Of a stretch of DNA of 34,980 nucleotides, positions 16,921 to 24,252 are shown piece after piece (within the stretch, counting starts at the first letter, position 1; every line of letters begins with the position of its first letter). Location of the stretch: assembly GCA_009774465.1 (NCBI GenBank), contig VSNT01000024.1, forward strand, positions 1,035 to 36,014. Reading direction: 5' to 3'. Source of the stretch: Lachnospiraceae bacterium. Its GTDB lineage: Bacteria > Bacillota_A > Clostridia > Lachnospirales > Lachnospiraceae. Position numbers and translations under genes: made by a program. The notes under the pieces are model-generated. The model made no database searches. It saw nothing but the letters and a program-made list of their open reading frames with translations, and was not told the DNA's origin.

Positions 16921-17358
16921 ATGAAGATAAAGGAAAATGTTACACAATATGAGGATTTTAAATATGTGCTTCAGGACACTGGAAATATTTATCTGGGCGC
17001 CCGGTTTTCCTATGAGGAACTGCTTAAGCAGGAGATGGTGCCATTTAAACTGAAGGCAATTCTGACGCATTATATTTTAAAGGAAGCAGCTCCTGACACT
17101 ACGCTGGAAAGCCAGTTTTATTATCTTACCGGTGACTCCTTTCTTTATGAAACTTTTAAACAGCTTAAAATCCGCATAAAGGTTCAGAAGCAGGTTGAAA
17201 AGAATACACTGCTGGGCAAAAGAAAAATGGAATATCGGGAAGAAGTTCTTTCCTTAAAGGAGCTTACGGAAGTGAATCTGGCAAGGAAGAAAGCCTGCGG
17301 GATGCTGATCAGGGAAATCATAATATCCAAAATGGGTATGATGACTTTCAGTGTATAA
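16921..17358 (+). CDS. Conserved-looking protein of unknown function, third gene of sigma-like operon
   Basis: A 145-residue soluble protein that I do not recognise. ATG 16921 comes one base after the sigma-like stop, with GAGG at 16905-16908 inside the upstream gene, so translational coupling is likely; an in-frame TTG at 16897 would extend it into the upstream gene but has no better site. The N-terminal half is mixed (YEDFKYVLQDTGNIYLGARF). The C-terminal half is basic and helical (FKQLKIRIKVQKQVEKNTLLGKR region, about residues 78-103). There is no signal peptide, membrane segment or Cys cluster. Tight coupling suggests it acts with the sigma-like protein. Its 3' end contains the -35/-10 of the following protease gene. 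Confidence 0.7.
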   Translation: MKIKENVTQYEDFKYVLQDTGNIYLGARFSYEELLKQEMVPFKLKAILTHYILKEAAPDTTLESQFYYLTGDSFLYETFKQLKIRIKVQKQVEKNTLLGKRKMEYREEVLSLKELTEVNLARKKACGMLIREIIISKMGMMTFSV

Positions 17359-17368
17359 TGGGTATAAT
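17341..17368 (+). promoter_or_regulatory. Candidate promoter for the M16C protease gene
   Basis: ATGACT (17341-17346), 16 nt, TATAAT (17363-17368). A second TATAAT at 17354-17359 lies 9 nt upstream, inside a short repeat (GTATAATGG / GTATAATGA). The promoter overlaps the stop of the preceding gene. Transcription would begin near 17375, about 34 nt before the protease ATG. Confidence 0.5.
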
Positions 17369-17408
17369 GATTAACAGATAAAAAATAAAAAGGAAGGTTA
17401 TTTGATTT

Positions 17409-20336
17409 ATGGGACAGCAAGTGGAAAATTTGGAAGCATATCAGGTAGTTGAGAGAAGAAAGATCAGTGATTTGAACTCGGAAGGATATATTCTGAAACA
17501 TAAAAAAACAGGGGCGTCAGTTACGCTTTTATTAAATGATGATGAAAATAAGGTATTTTACATTGGATTCCGCACACCGCCGAAAAACAGTACAGGTGTG
17601 GCTCACATTTTGGAGCATTCCGTACTTTGCGGCTCAAAGAATTTTCCGGTTAAGGATCCTTTTATAGAGCTGGCAAAAGGTTCCCTGAATACCTTTTTAA
17701 ATGCAATGACCTATCCGGATAAGACGGTTTATCCTGTGGCAAGCTGTAATGACAGGGATTTTAAAAATCTGGTACACGTTTATCTGGATGCGGTTTTTTA
17801 CCCCAATATCTATCAGGAGGAAAAAATATTCAGGCAGGAGGGCTGGCACTATGAAATGGAAAGCATGGAGGACGATCTTTCCATAAACGGTGTGGTTTAC
17901 AATGAGATGAAGGGGGCTTTTTCTTCTCCGGATGACGTGGTGGAGCGGGAAATTATGAATTCTTTATATCCGGATACTTCTTATGGAATTGAATCGGGAG
18001 GAGATCCGGATGTGATTCCGGAGCTGACTTATGAGGAGTTTCTTGCCTTTCATCAGAAATATTACCATCCTTCAAACAGCTATATTTATTTATATGGCAA
18101 TCTGGATGCAGTGGAATATTTGAATTTTCTGGATGAAAATTATCTGTCTGCTTTTGAGCAGATTAAAGTGGATTCTGCCATTGGAATGCAGAAGGCATTT
18201 GACGGGCCCAGGATGCTCACAAAGGAATATTCCATTATGGAGGATGAAGAGCTTAAAGAAAACACTTATCTGACCTACAATATTTCTATGGGAACCAGTC
18301 TTGATAAAATGCTTTATGCGGCAATGGATGTGCTGGATTATGTGCTTTGTTCTGCACCTGGCGCACCGGTTAAGCAGGCGCTGATAGATAGAGGAATCGG
18401 CAAGGATGTTTACAGTTCCCTTGAAAATGGCATTTACCAGCCATATTTTTCCATTGTGGCAAAAAGTGCGCAGGAAAGCCAAAGAGAAGAATTTATTTCG
18501 GTGATTGAGCAGGTGCTTGCAGATGCTGTAAAGAATGGTCTGGATAAAAAGGCGCTGGCAGCAGCAATCAACTATTTTGAGTTTAAATACAGGGAGGCGG
18601 ATTTTGGCTCTTACCCAAGAGGATTGATGCTGGGACTGCAGGCACTGGATAGCTGGCTGTATGATGAAAGTACGCCTTTTATGCATATTGAGGCAAATCA
18701 GACTTTTGAAAAGTTAAAGGAATCTATCGGAAATGGTTACTTTGAAGGACTGATTAAAACCTTTATCCTTGACAATTCTCATAAGACAATCCTTATGGTG
18801 AAGCCTGTGCAGGGGCTTACCACAAAGAAAGATAAAGAACTTTTTGAAAGGCTGCAGGAATACAAAAATACTCTGCCAGAGGAGGAAAGGCAGGCCATTA
18901 TAGATCAGACACATGCCCTTTTTGCCTATCAGGAGGAGCCAAGCAGCGAAGAAGCACTTAAAACGATTCCTTTGCTTAACAGGGAAGATATGAAAAAGGA
19001 AGCGGCGGCGTATGTAAATGAGGTGCATACATTAGAAGGAACCACCATTCTTTTCCATGAGCTGTTTACCAATGGCATCGGTTATTTAAATCTTGTTTTT
19101 GACTTAAAGCAGGTTCCCACAGATCTTCTGCCTTATGTGGGAATTTTAAAGGCTGTTCTTATGATGGTGGATACAGAGCATTACAGCTATAGAGAACTGT
19201 TTAATGAGATCAATATTCATACCGGCGGAATCAAGGCGGTGGTAAGCACATACACCAATGCAGAACGCATGGAAGAATATAAGCTTACGCTGGAAATACG
19301 TGCCAAGTCTCTCTATGAAAAGAGGGATAAGGCGCTTGAACTGATGCAGGAGATTATACTTACTTCTCAGTTTGAAAATACCAGGCGGCTTTATGAAATT
19401 ATTGCAGAAAGCAAGTCAAGAATGCAGGCGGTTATGACAGGGGCCGGGCACTCTCTTGCGCTTTTAAGAACCCTTTCCTATTTTTCACCTACTGCCGCAG
19501 CATCGGAGCAGTTCAGCGGAATTCCCCAATACAGGCTGCTTGAGGATCTGGAAAAGAATTTCGAGGATAAAAAAGAAGAACTGGTTTCCAATTTGAAAAA
19601 ACTGGTAAAATGTATTTTCAGGCCGGAGAATCTTCTGGTGGATTATACCGCGGCAAAAGAAGGATATCCGGGATTGGAAGAGGCGGTAAGTGAGTTAAAG
19701 AAGCATCTTTTTACAGATCAGATTAAAGAAGCAGAAGGTAAAATAGAACCTGTAAAGAAGAATGAGGCATTTATGACTGCAGGACAGGTGCAGTATGTGT
19801 GCAGAGCAGGTAATTTTATGAAAAAAGGACTTCCCTATACAGGCGCCCTTAAGGTGCTTAAGATCATGATGGGGTACGATTACCTTTGGAATAATGTAAG
19901 GGTGAAGGGCGGCGCTTATGGCTGCATGTGCAATTTCTATAAAAATGGAGACGCCTATTTCGTGTCCTATAGAGATCCGAATCTGGAGAAAACCCTTGAT
20001 GTTTATGAAAAGGCGGCCGATTACATTGAAAAAGTTACTTTGGACGAACGCACAGTAACCCAGTTTATCATTGGCGCGGTCAGCGAGCTGGATACTCCCA
20101 TGACGCCGGCAGTTAAGGGGCTTTATTCTCTGGGTGGATATCTGACAGGACTTTCTATGGAGCGGGTGCAGAAGGAAAGAGATGAACTGCTGGCAACCAC
20201 ACAGGAACAGCTCCGGGGGCTGTATGAGTATGTACGGAGCTTTATGGAGGAAGATTATCTGTGTGTGGTAGGTAATGGAGAAAAAATTAAGGAAAACAGG
20301 GATTTGTTTATGAGCGTGGAGCAGTTGTTTCACTAA
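17409..20336 (+). CDS. Insulinase-family M16C zinc metalloprotease (PreP-like)
   Basis: A 975-residue M16C peptidase, the clam-shell type that degrades short unfolded peptides. The inverted zinc motif is H66-I-L-E69-H70 (VAHILEHSVLCGS). The third zinc ligand is probably E166 in NEMKGAFSSPDD, 97 residues later, which matches PreP spacing. The C-terminal half carries the R/Y block VRVKGGAYGC that closes the active site. Length and order match full-size PreP proteins with all four M16 domains fused. There is no signal peptide, so it is probably cytosolic and recycles peptides. AGGAAGG lies about 11 nt before the ATG. It has its own promoter overlapping the upstream operon, and is followed by the 369-nt gene-free stretch. 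Confidence 0.95.
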   Translation: MGQQVENLEAYQVVERRKISDLNSEGYILKHKKTGASVTLLLNDDENKVFYIGFRTPPKNSTGVAHILEHSVLCGSKNFPVKDPFIELAKGSLNTFLNAMTYPDKTVYPVASCNDRDFKNLVHVYLDAVFYPNIYQEEKIFRQEGWHYEMESMEDDLSINGVVYNEMKGAFSSPDDVVEREIMNSLYPDTSYGIESGGDPDVIPELTYEEFLAFHQKYYHPSNSYIYLYGNLDAVEYLNFLDENYLSAFEQIKVDSAIGMQKAFDGPRMLTKEYSIMEDEELKENTYLTYNISMGTSLDKMLYAAMDVLDYVLCSAPGAPVKQALIDRGIGKDVYSSLENGIYQPYFSIVAKSAQESQREEFISVIEQVLADAVKNGLDKKALAAAINYFEFKYREADFGSYPRGLMLGLQALDSWLYDESTPFMHIEANQTFEKLKESIGNGYFEGLIKTFILDNSHKTILMVKPVQGLTTKKDKELFERLQEYKNTLPEEERQAIIDQTHALFAYQEEPSSEEALKTIPLLNREDMKKEAAAYVNEVHTLEGTTILFHELFTNGIGYLNLVFDLKQVPTDLLPYVGILKAVLMMVDTEHYSYRELFNEINIHTGGIKAVVSTYTNAERMEEYKLTLEIRAKSLYEKRDKALELMQEIILTSQFENTRRLYEIIAESKSRMQAVMTGAGHSLALLRTLSYFSPTAAASEQFSGIPQYRLLEDLEKNFEDKKEELVSNLKKLVKCIFRPENLLVDYTAAKEGYPGLEEAVSELKKHLFTDQIKEAEGKIEPVKKNEAFMTAGQVQYVCRAGNFMKKGLPYTGALKVLKIMMGYDYLWNNVRVKGGAYGCMCNFYKNGDAYFVSYRDPNLEKTLDVYEKAADYIEKVTLDERTVTQFIIGAVSELDTPMTPAVKGLYSLGGYLTGLSMERVQKERDELLATTQEQLRGLYEYVRSFMEEDYLCVVGNGEKIKENRDLFMSVEQLFH

Positions 20337-20397
20337 AAAGTTATAGTTTTTCCATAAAAATGGGGGAGAGGAAACGTATCTATGGTATGTGGGGTGG

Positions 20398-20593
20398 AAA
20401 ATTTGTAGCGTGGTGGGAATATTCCAGCAATATTTTCTGCTCAAATCCTGTTGCACCGGACATTCCATCAAGCCAAATAGAACAGAAGTCAGTCGGGGAA
20501 TGCCCCTCCTGCCTTCTATTGTCTTGATTACATGGTGCATAAGGATTTTCGCAGAATATAATGCCGGAATATTCCAGAAGGCTACGGAATTTT
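20398..20593. repeat. Long imperfect inverted repeat (about 196 bp) in a gene-free stretch
   Basis: The gap 20337-20705 has no convincing gene; this dyad fills its centre. Arms pair in order: AAAATT 20398-20403 with 20588-20593; GTAGC 20405-20409 with 20581-20585; a 25-bp block 20416-20440 with 20551-20575 (22 of 25 positions); 20443-20457 with 20534-20548 (13 of 15); TCAAG 20468-20472 with 20523-20527; AATAGAA 20476-20482 with 20514-20520; apex GGGGAATGCCCC 20495-20506. Each outer arm carries the small palindrome GGAATATTCC. A miniature non-autonomous element (MITE-like) or a long hairpin RNA are the main readings. No target-site duplication is obvious. Confidence 0.75.
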
Positions 20594-20705
20594 CACCACT
20601 TTGTTACTGTTAACTTAGGCTGTGGATGCGTTGGACGGGAATTGGAGAGGCGGATTTGATGTTTGGTTTGGGTTTCCGTATGGGCGCTCCGGTGGGAGGA
20701 TTGTT

Positions 20706-21773
20706 ATGGAGAAAAGGGAAATTAAGAAGAAAAAAAGTGGGTTCAGGATTGGGACGGTGTTGGCATTGGCTGTTTTGCTGGGGGTGATGGCAGCAGGGTG
20801 TGGAGCAGCGTCTAAGAATACCGCTTCGCAGGCGGCGGTGACAGAGGAAGCTTATGATGCGGGAGTTTATGTTTCGGATGATATTTACAGCGCGGAGGCT
20901 ATGCCGGAAGCTGCTGCGTCCGAGGAGTATGCGCAAGAAGCAGGGGATGGTGCGTCAGGGGTGCAGGTGCAGAATGTGCAGCGTAAGCTGATACGGGATG
21001 TGAATCTGGAGGTGGAAACAGAAACCTTTGACGAGCTGCTTTCCACTGTAGGAGAAAAAACCGGAAATCTTGGCGGATACATAGAAGAAAGCTATACCTA
21101 TAATGGCAGCAATTATTACGGGAAAGGCACCAGAAATGCCAGTTTGACCATCCGCATTCCCGCGGAAAAGCTGGATGAATTTTTGTCGGCAGTGGCTGAA
21201 ATATCCAATGTGATCAGCAGAAATGAAAGCATAACGGACGTAACGCTGCAATATGTGGATATGGAAAGCCATAAGAAGGTGCTGCTTACAGAGCAGGAAA
21301 GGCTTATTGAGCTTTTGGAAAAGGCGGAAACCATAGAAGATATTATCAGTTTAGAGAGCCGGCTTTCCGAGGTGCGCTATCAGATTGAAAGTATGGAAGC
21401 TCAGCTTCGCACGCTGGATAACAGGGTAAATTACAGTACGGTTTATTTGTATATCAATGAAGTGACAAAGCTGACACCGGTGAAGGAACAGACGGTATGG
21501 GAGAAAATTTCCACCGGTTTTGCAGGCAGCCTTTATAATGTGGGAGATGGATTTATCAATTTTGGAATCGGATTTATTATCTTCCTGCCTTATTTGATGG
21601 TCTGGGCTGTCATTATTGCCGTGCTTGTTCTGATAATCAGGCTTTTGGTGAAACGTGTGGCAAAGAAAAGACAAAAAAAAGCAGCGGAAAATAAAAAAGA
21701 AAAAAAGCATGAAGCAGAAACAGGAAAAGACCAGACAGACACAAAAGAAATGGAAAATGAAAAGGAAAAATAA
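20706..21773 (+). CDS. DUF4349 lipoprotein with C-terminal membrane segment
   Basis: A 355-residue cell-envelope protein. GGGAGGA at 20694-20700 sits 5 nt before ATG 20706, and the product opens with a lipoprotein signal (MEKREIKKKK, a hydrophobic run, then lipobox MAAGC), so upstream in-frame starts are unlikely. After a Ser/Ala/acidic linker comes the DUF4349 domain (about 90-290): QRKLIRDVNLEVE, IRIPAEKLDEFLSAV, then a coiled coil with ERLIELLEKAETIEDIISLE and SRLSEVRYQIES. A transmembrane helix follows (about 300-325) with a very basic, lysine-rich cytosolic tail. Related proteins are known only as DUF4349; an envelope-stress or adhesion role is a guess. It ends 3 nt before era, so the two are probably cotranscribed. 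Confidence 0.88.
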   Translation: MEKREIKKKKSGFRIGTVLALAVLLGVMAAGCGAASKNTASQAAVTEEAYDAGVYVSDDIYSAEAMPEAAASEEYAQEAGDGASGVQVQNVQRKLIRDVNLEVETETFDELLSTVGEKTGNLGGYIEESYTYNGSNYYGKGTRNASLTIRIPAEKLDEFLSAVAEISNVISRNESITDVTLQYVDMESHKKVLLTEQERLIELLEKAETIEDIISLESRLSEVRYQIESMEAQLRTLDNRVNYSTVYLYINEVTKLTPVKEQTVWEKISTGFAGSLYNVGDGFINFGIGFIIFLPYLMVWAVIIAVLVLIIRLLVKRVAKKRQKKAAENKKEKKHEAETGKDQTDTKEMENEKEK

Positions 21774-21776
21774 AAA

Positions 21777-22679
21777 ATGAGTGACCAGTATAAATCCGGC
21801 TTTGCAGCATTAATCGGCAGGCCAAACGTAGGAAAATCCACATTAATGAATTGTCTCATTGGGCAGAAAATTGCCATTACATCCAGTAAACCTCAGACCA
21901 CAAGAAACCGTATTCAGACGGTTCTTACCAATGAAGAAGGGCAGATTGTGTTTGTGGATACTCCGGGAATTCATAAAGCAAAGAACCGTCTGGGCGATTA
22001 TATGGTTAATGTGGCCAACAGAAGTCTTAAGGAAGTAGATGTGATTTTATGGCTGGTAGAACCATCGGATTATATTGGGGCAGGCGAGCGGCATATTATG
22101 GAACAGCTGAGTAAAATAAATACGCCGGTGATACTGGTTATGAATAAAATTGATATGGTAAAGCGGGAAGATCTTTTAAGATTCATTGACGCTTACCGGA
22201 ATGAAATGGATTTTGCAGAGATTGTTCCTGTTTCAGCGCTTAAAAACGATAATACAAAGGAGCTGGTGAAATGCATTATGCAGTATCTGCCTTATGGGCC
22301 TGCTTTTTATGACGAGGACACCATAACAGATCAGCCCCAGCGTCAGATCGTGGCGGAGCTTATAAGAGAAAAAGCACTCAGGTGCCTGGAGGAGGAAATT
22401 CCTCATGGAATTGCAGTAACCATAGAAAAAATGAAATGGCGTGGTAAAATTGTCGACATTGAAGCAACCATTATCTGTGAAAAGGATTCCCATAAGGGAA
22501 TTATCATAGGAAAACAGGGGACAATGTTAAAAAAGATTGGCTCTCATGCGAGAAGAGATATTGAAGATTTGTTGGAGAGTAAGGTAAATCTGCAGCTTTG
22601 GGTGAAGGTAAAAAAGGATTGGAGAGACAGCGATTTCCTTCTTAAAAATTTTGGTTATAATCCCAGGGACAGCGAATAG
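21777..22679 (+). CDS. era: GTPase Era
   Basis: Essential GTPase that binds the 3' end of 16S rRNA and assists 30S subunit maturation. The 300-residue length is standard. G1 is GRPNVGKST (14-22), G2 lies in the SSKPQTTRNR segment, G3 is DTPGIH and G4 is NKID; the C-terminal KH domain contains the GKQG loop in IIIGKQGTMLKKIG. AAAAGG lies about 11 nt before the ATG within the end of the DUF4349 gene. It heads the classic Firmicutes era-yqzL-recO order. Confidence 0.98.
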   Translation: MSDQYKSGFAALIGRPNVGKSTLMNCLIGQKIAITSSKPQTTRNRIQTVLTNEEGQIVFVDTPGIHKAKNRLGDYMVNVANRSLKEVDVILWLVEPSDYIGAGERHIMEQLSKINTPVILVMNKIDMVKREDLLRFIDAYRNEMDFAEIVPVSALKNDNTKELVKCIMQYLPYGPAFYDEDTITDQPQRQIVAELIREKALRCLEEEIPHGIAVTIEKMKWRGKIVDIEATIICEKDSHKGIIIGKQGTMLKKIGSHARRDIEDLLESKVNLQLWVKVKKDWRDSDFLLKNFGYNPRDSE

Positions 22680-22697
22680 AAAAAGTAAAAAAGTAAA

Positions 22698-22741
22698 CCC
22701 TAATACCATGATTTTTTAAAAGAATACTTTTGGCATCAGGG
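22698..22741 (+). promoter_or_regulatory. Imperfect hairpin between era and yqzL
   Basis: CCCTAATACCA (22698-22708) can pair with TGGCATCAGGG (22731-22741) at 9 of 11 positions, with an inner AAAAG/CTTTT stem (22718-22722 with 22727-22731). The right arm overlaps the G-run (22739-22743) that acts as the yqzL Shine-Dalgarno, so the fold could limit translation. It lacks a T-tail and is a poor terminator. Confidence 0.35.
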
Positions 22742-22749
22742 GGCACAAG

Positions 22750-22941
22750 ATGAAAATGGTAAATTACTGGGAACAATTTTTAAATACGGGAAAGATTGAA
22801 GATTATCTGGCCTACCGGGAAGGAAAAGACGTTACGCCTGATAAGGCAGAGCCGGAAAAAAATGAAGGGGCCGATGAGGGTGCAGGAACTAATTGGTGTT
22901 ACAGGGATTATTTTAAAAACGGAACCCATTGGGGAATATGA
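22750..22941 (+). CDS. yqzL: YqzL-like small protein
   Basis: A 63-residue protein in the era-recO gap, the place YqzL holds in Bacillus. Residues 6-24 (YWEQFLNTGKIEDYLAYRE) match the short YqzL pattern W-x-x-F-x-x-T-G-x-I-x-x-Y-L. The remainder is an acidic linker and a short C-terminal tail (WCYRDYFKNGTHWGI) that typical, roughly 47-residue YqzL proteins lack. GGGGG at 22739-22743 is 6 nt before ATG 22750; ATG 22756 is an alternative. Its last 62 nt overlap the start of recO in another frame. Function is unknown even in Bacillus; context suggests a translation or repair housekeeping role. Confidence 0.7.
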   Translation: MKMVNYWEQFLNTGKIEDYLAYREGKDVTPDKAEPEKNEGADEGAGTNWCYRDYFKNGTHWGI

Positions 22942-23548
22942 CAGGCGGGTAGTTATATTGACAAGGGAGCGGGGAAAGATATCAGCTTTTGCAAGAGGCG
23001 CAAGAAAGCAGGGCAGCAGGCTGTTGGCATCCACCAATCCCTTTTGCTTTGGGAAATTCTCTTTATATGTGGGAAAAAGCGCCTACAGCGTTTCTGAAAC
23101 AGCAATCAGCAATTACTTTGAAGGACTGCGGGATGATTTTGAGGCGGCCTGTTATGGAATGTACTTTTTAGAACTGATGGACTACTATACCAGAGAAAAT
23201 AATGATGAAAAGGAAATGCTAAAGCTTCTTTATCAGTCGCTGCGGGCGCTTTTGCATGAAGGTCTTTCCAATTTACTTGTCAGATACATATTTGAGATAA
23301 AGGCGCTTGCCATAAATGGGGAATATCCGGGACTGCCCGGAAGAGATGTTCCTTATCTGGATTCAACGGAATATACGGTTAATTATATTGTCAATACTAC
23401 CGTTGAAAAGCTCTATACCTTTACAGTAACGAAACAGGTGCTGGAAGAACTTTCACAGATTGCAGAGATATTTCGCAGTCGGTTTATAGATAAGAAAATG
23501 AAAAGTCTTGAAATTTTGCATGAAATCCATGTTGAAATTGAAAGGTAA
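22880..23548 (+). CDS. recO: DNA repair protein RecO
   Basis: Recombination mediator that, with RecR, loads RecA onto SSB-coated single strands. The start was set at GTG 22880 because GAAGGGG (22864-22870) is 9 nt upstream and the resulting N-terminus (MQELIGVTGIILKTEP) matches RecO; ATG 22874 is an alternative with a 3-nt spacer. That gives 222 residues, slightly short for the family. The N-terminal OB fold shows IGEYDRRVVILTRERGKISAFARGARK, followed by the helical domain (LLVRYIFEIKALAINGEYPGLPG). The four-Cys zinc site found in Bacillus-type RecO is absent; loss is likely clade-wide. It overlaps the yqzL-like gene by 62 nt. Confidence 0.93.
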   Translation: MQELIGVTGIILKTEPIGEYDRRVVILTRERGKISAFARGARKQGSRLLASTNPFCFGKFSLYVGKSAYSVSETAISNYFEGLRDDFEAACYGMYFLELMDYYTRENNDEKEMLKLLYQSLRALLHEGLSNLLVRYIFEIKALAINGEYPGLPGRDVPYLDSTEYTVNYIVNTTVEKLYTFTVTKQVLEELSQIAEIFRSRFIDKKMKSLEILHEIHVEIER

Positions 23549-23594
23549 GTCATATATAATGGATTGGGTAAATTAAAGAAAACAGGGGAATAGA

Positions 23595-24227
23595 ATGAGA
23601 AACCAAAATCAATCGTCACCTAAAATGGTTATAAGCATACTGGCTCTTGCCGTAATGTCTGTTATGGTTTCCTGCGGCAGTAAAAGTGAAGAGTCGGAAG
23701 GAACCTTTATTTCTTTTGGAAAAGATGGAAGTGTTCAGTCTCGTATTGTGGAAAGCTTTGTTCCGGAGAATGCACCGGAAAATTATTATGATGAGGAGGA
23801 ACTGCAGCAGTCGATTCTTTCTCAGGCGGCTTCCTACAATCGAAATACGGGAAATGGCAGTATAACGGTGGAAAAGGTGGAAATAAAGGACGACATGGCA
23901 TTGGTTCAGATGTCCTATGCAAGTGCGGAGGATTATGCGTCTTTTAATAAAGCGGTTTTATTTGTGGGAGAGGCATCAAAGGCGGAAGCGGAAGGCTATG
24001 AGATTAATGTGGTCTTAAGCAGTATAAAGGATGCGAACGAGACAGTGGGCAGGGCGGATATTCTTGCAATGAAAGATGCCCGGCTTTTGATTACAAATGT
24101 AAGTGATGGGATTGTACTAAACGGAAAAGCTCTTTATGTGAGTGAGAATGTTACCGTATCAGGAGACGCAAAGACGATTGTACGTAATGCGGAAGATAAC
24201 GGGTTAGCATATATTATTTTCAAATAG
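23595..24227 (+). CDS. Small lipoprotein of unknown function
   Basis: A 210-residue predicted lipoprotein: short polar start, hydrophobic segment (about 11-26), then the lipobox-like SVMVSC with Cys27. The mature part is acidic and soluble with alternating strands (GSITVEKVEIKDDMALVQMSY, then a C-terminal YVSENVTVSGDAKTIV), reminiscent of small periplasmic-type beta domains, but I do not recognise a family. AGGGG lies about 6 nt before the ATG. It falls between recO and glyS, with only 25 nt to the chosen glyS start, so it is probably cotranscribed with glyS. Confidence 0.8.
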   Translation: MRNQNQSSPKMVISILALAVMSVMVSCGSKSEESEGTFISFGKDGSVQSRIVESFVPENAPENYYDEEELQQSILSQAASYNRNTGNGSITVEKVEIKDDMALVQMSYASAEDYASFNKAVLFVGEASKAEAEGYEINVVLSSIKDANETVGRADILAMKDARLLITNVSDGIVLNGKALYVSENVTVSGDAKTIVRNAEDNGLAYIIFK

Positions 24228-24252
24228 ACAAAGAATGAAAGGTAAATGTGTT

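Noticed and set aside
19695..20540. 281-codon open frame on the minus strand
   Set aside because: Mostly antisense to the M16C protease gene; rich in Cys, His and Ile with no family motif or ribosome site, typical of a shadow frame.
20389..20613. 74-codon plus-strand frame inside the long dyad
   Set aside because: Spans the inverted repeat, has no ribosome site and its translation has no protein-like pattern.
22796..22879. Longer N-terminus for RecO
   Set aside because: The upstream in-frame ATG (22796) lies within the yqzL-like gene, has no ribosome site, and adds 28 residues that RecO proteins lack.
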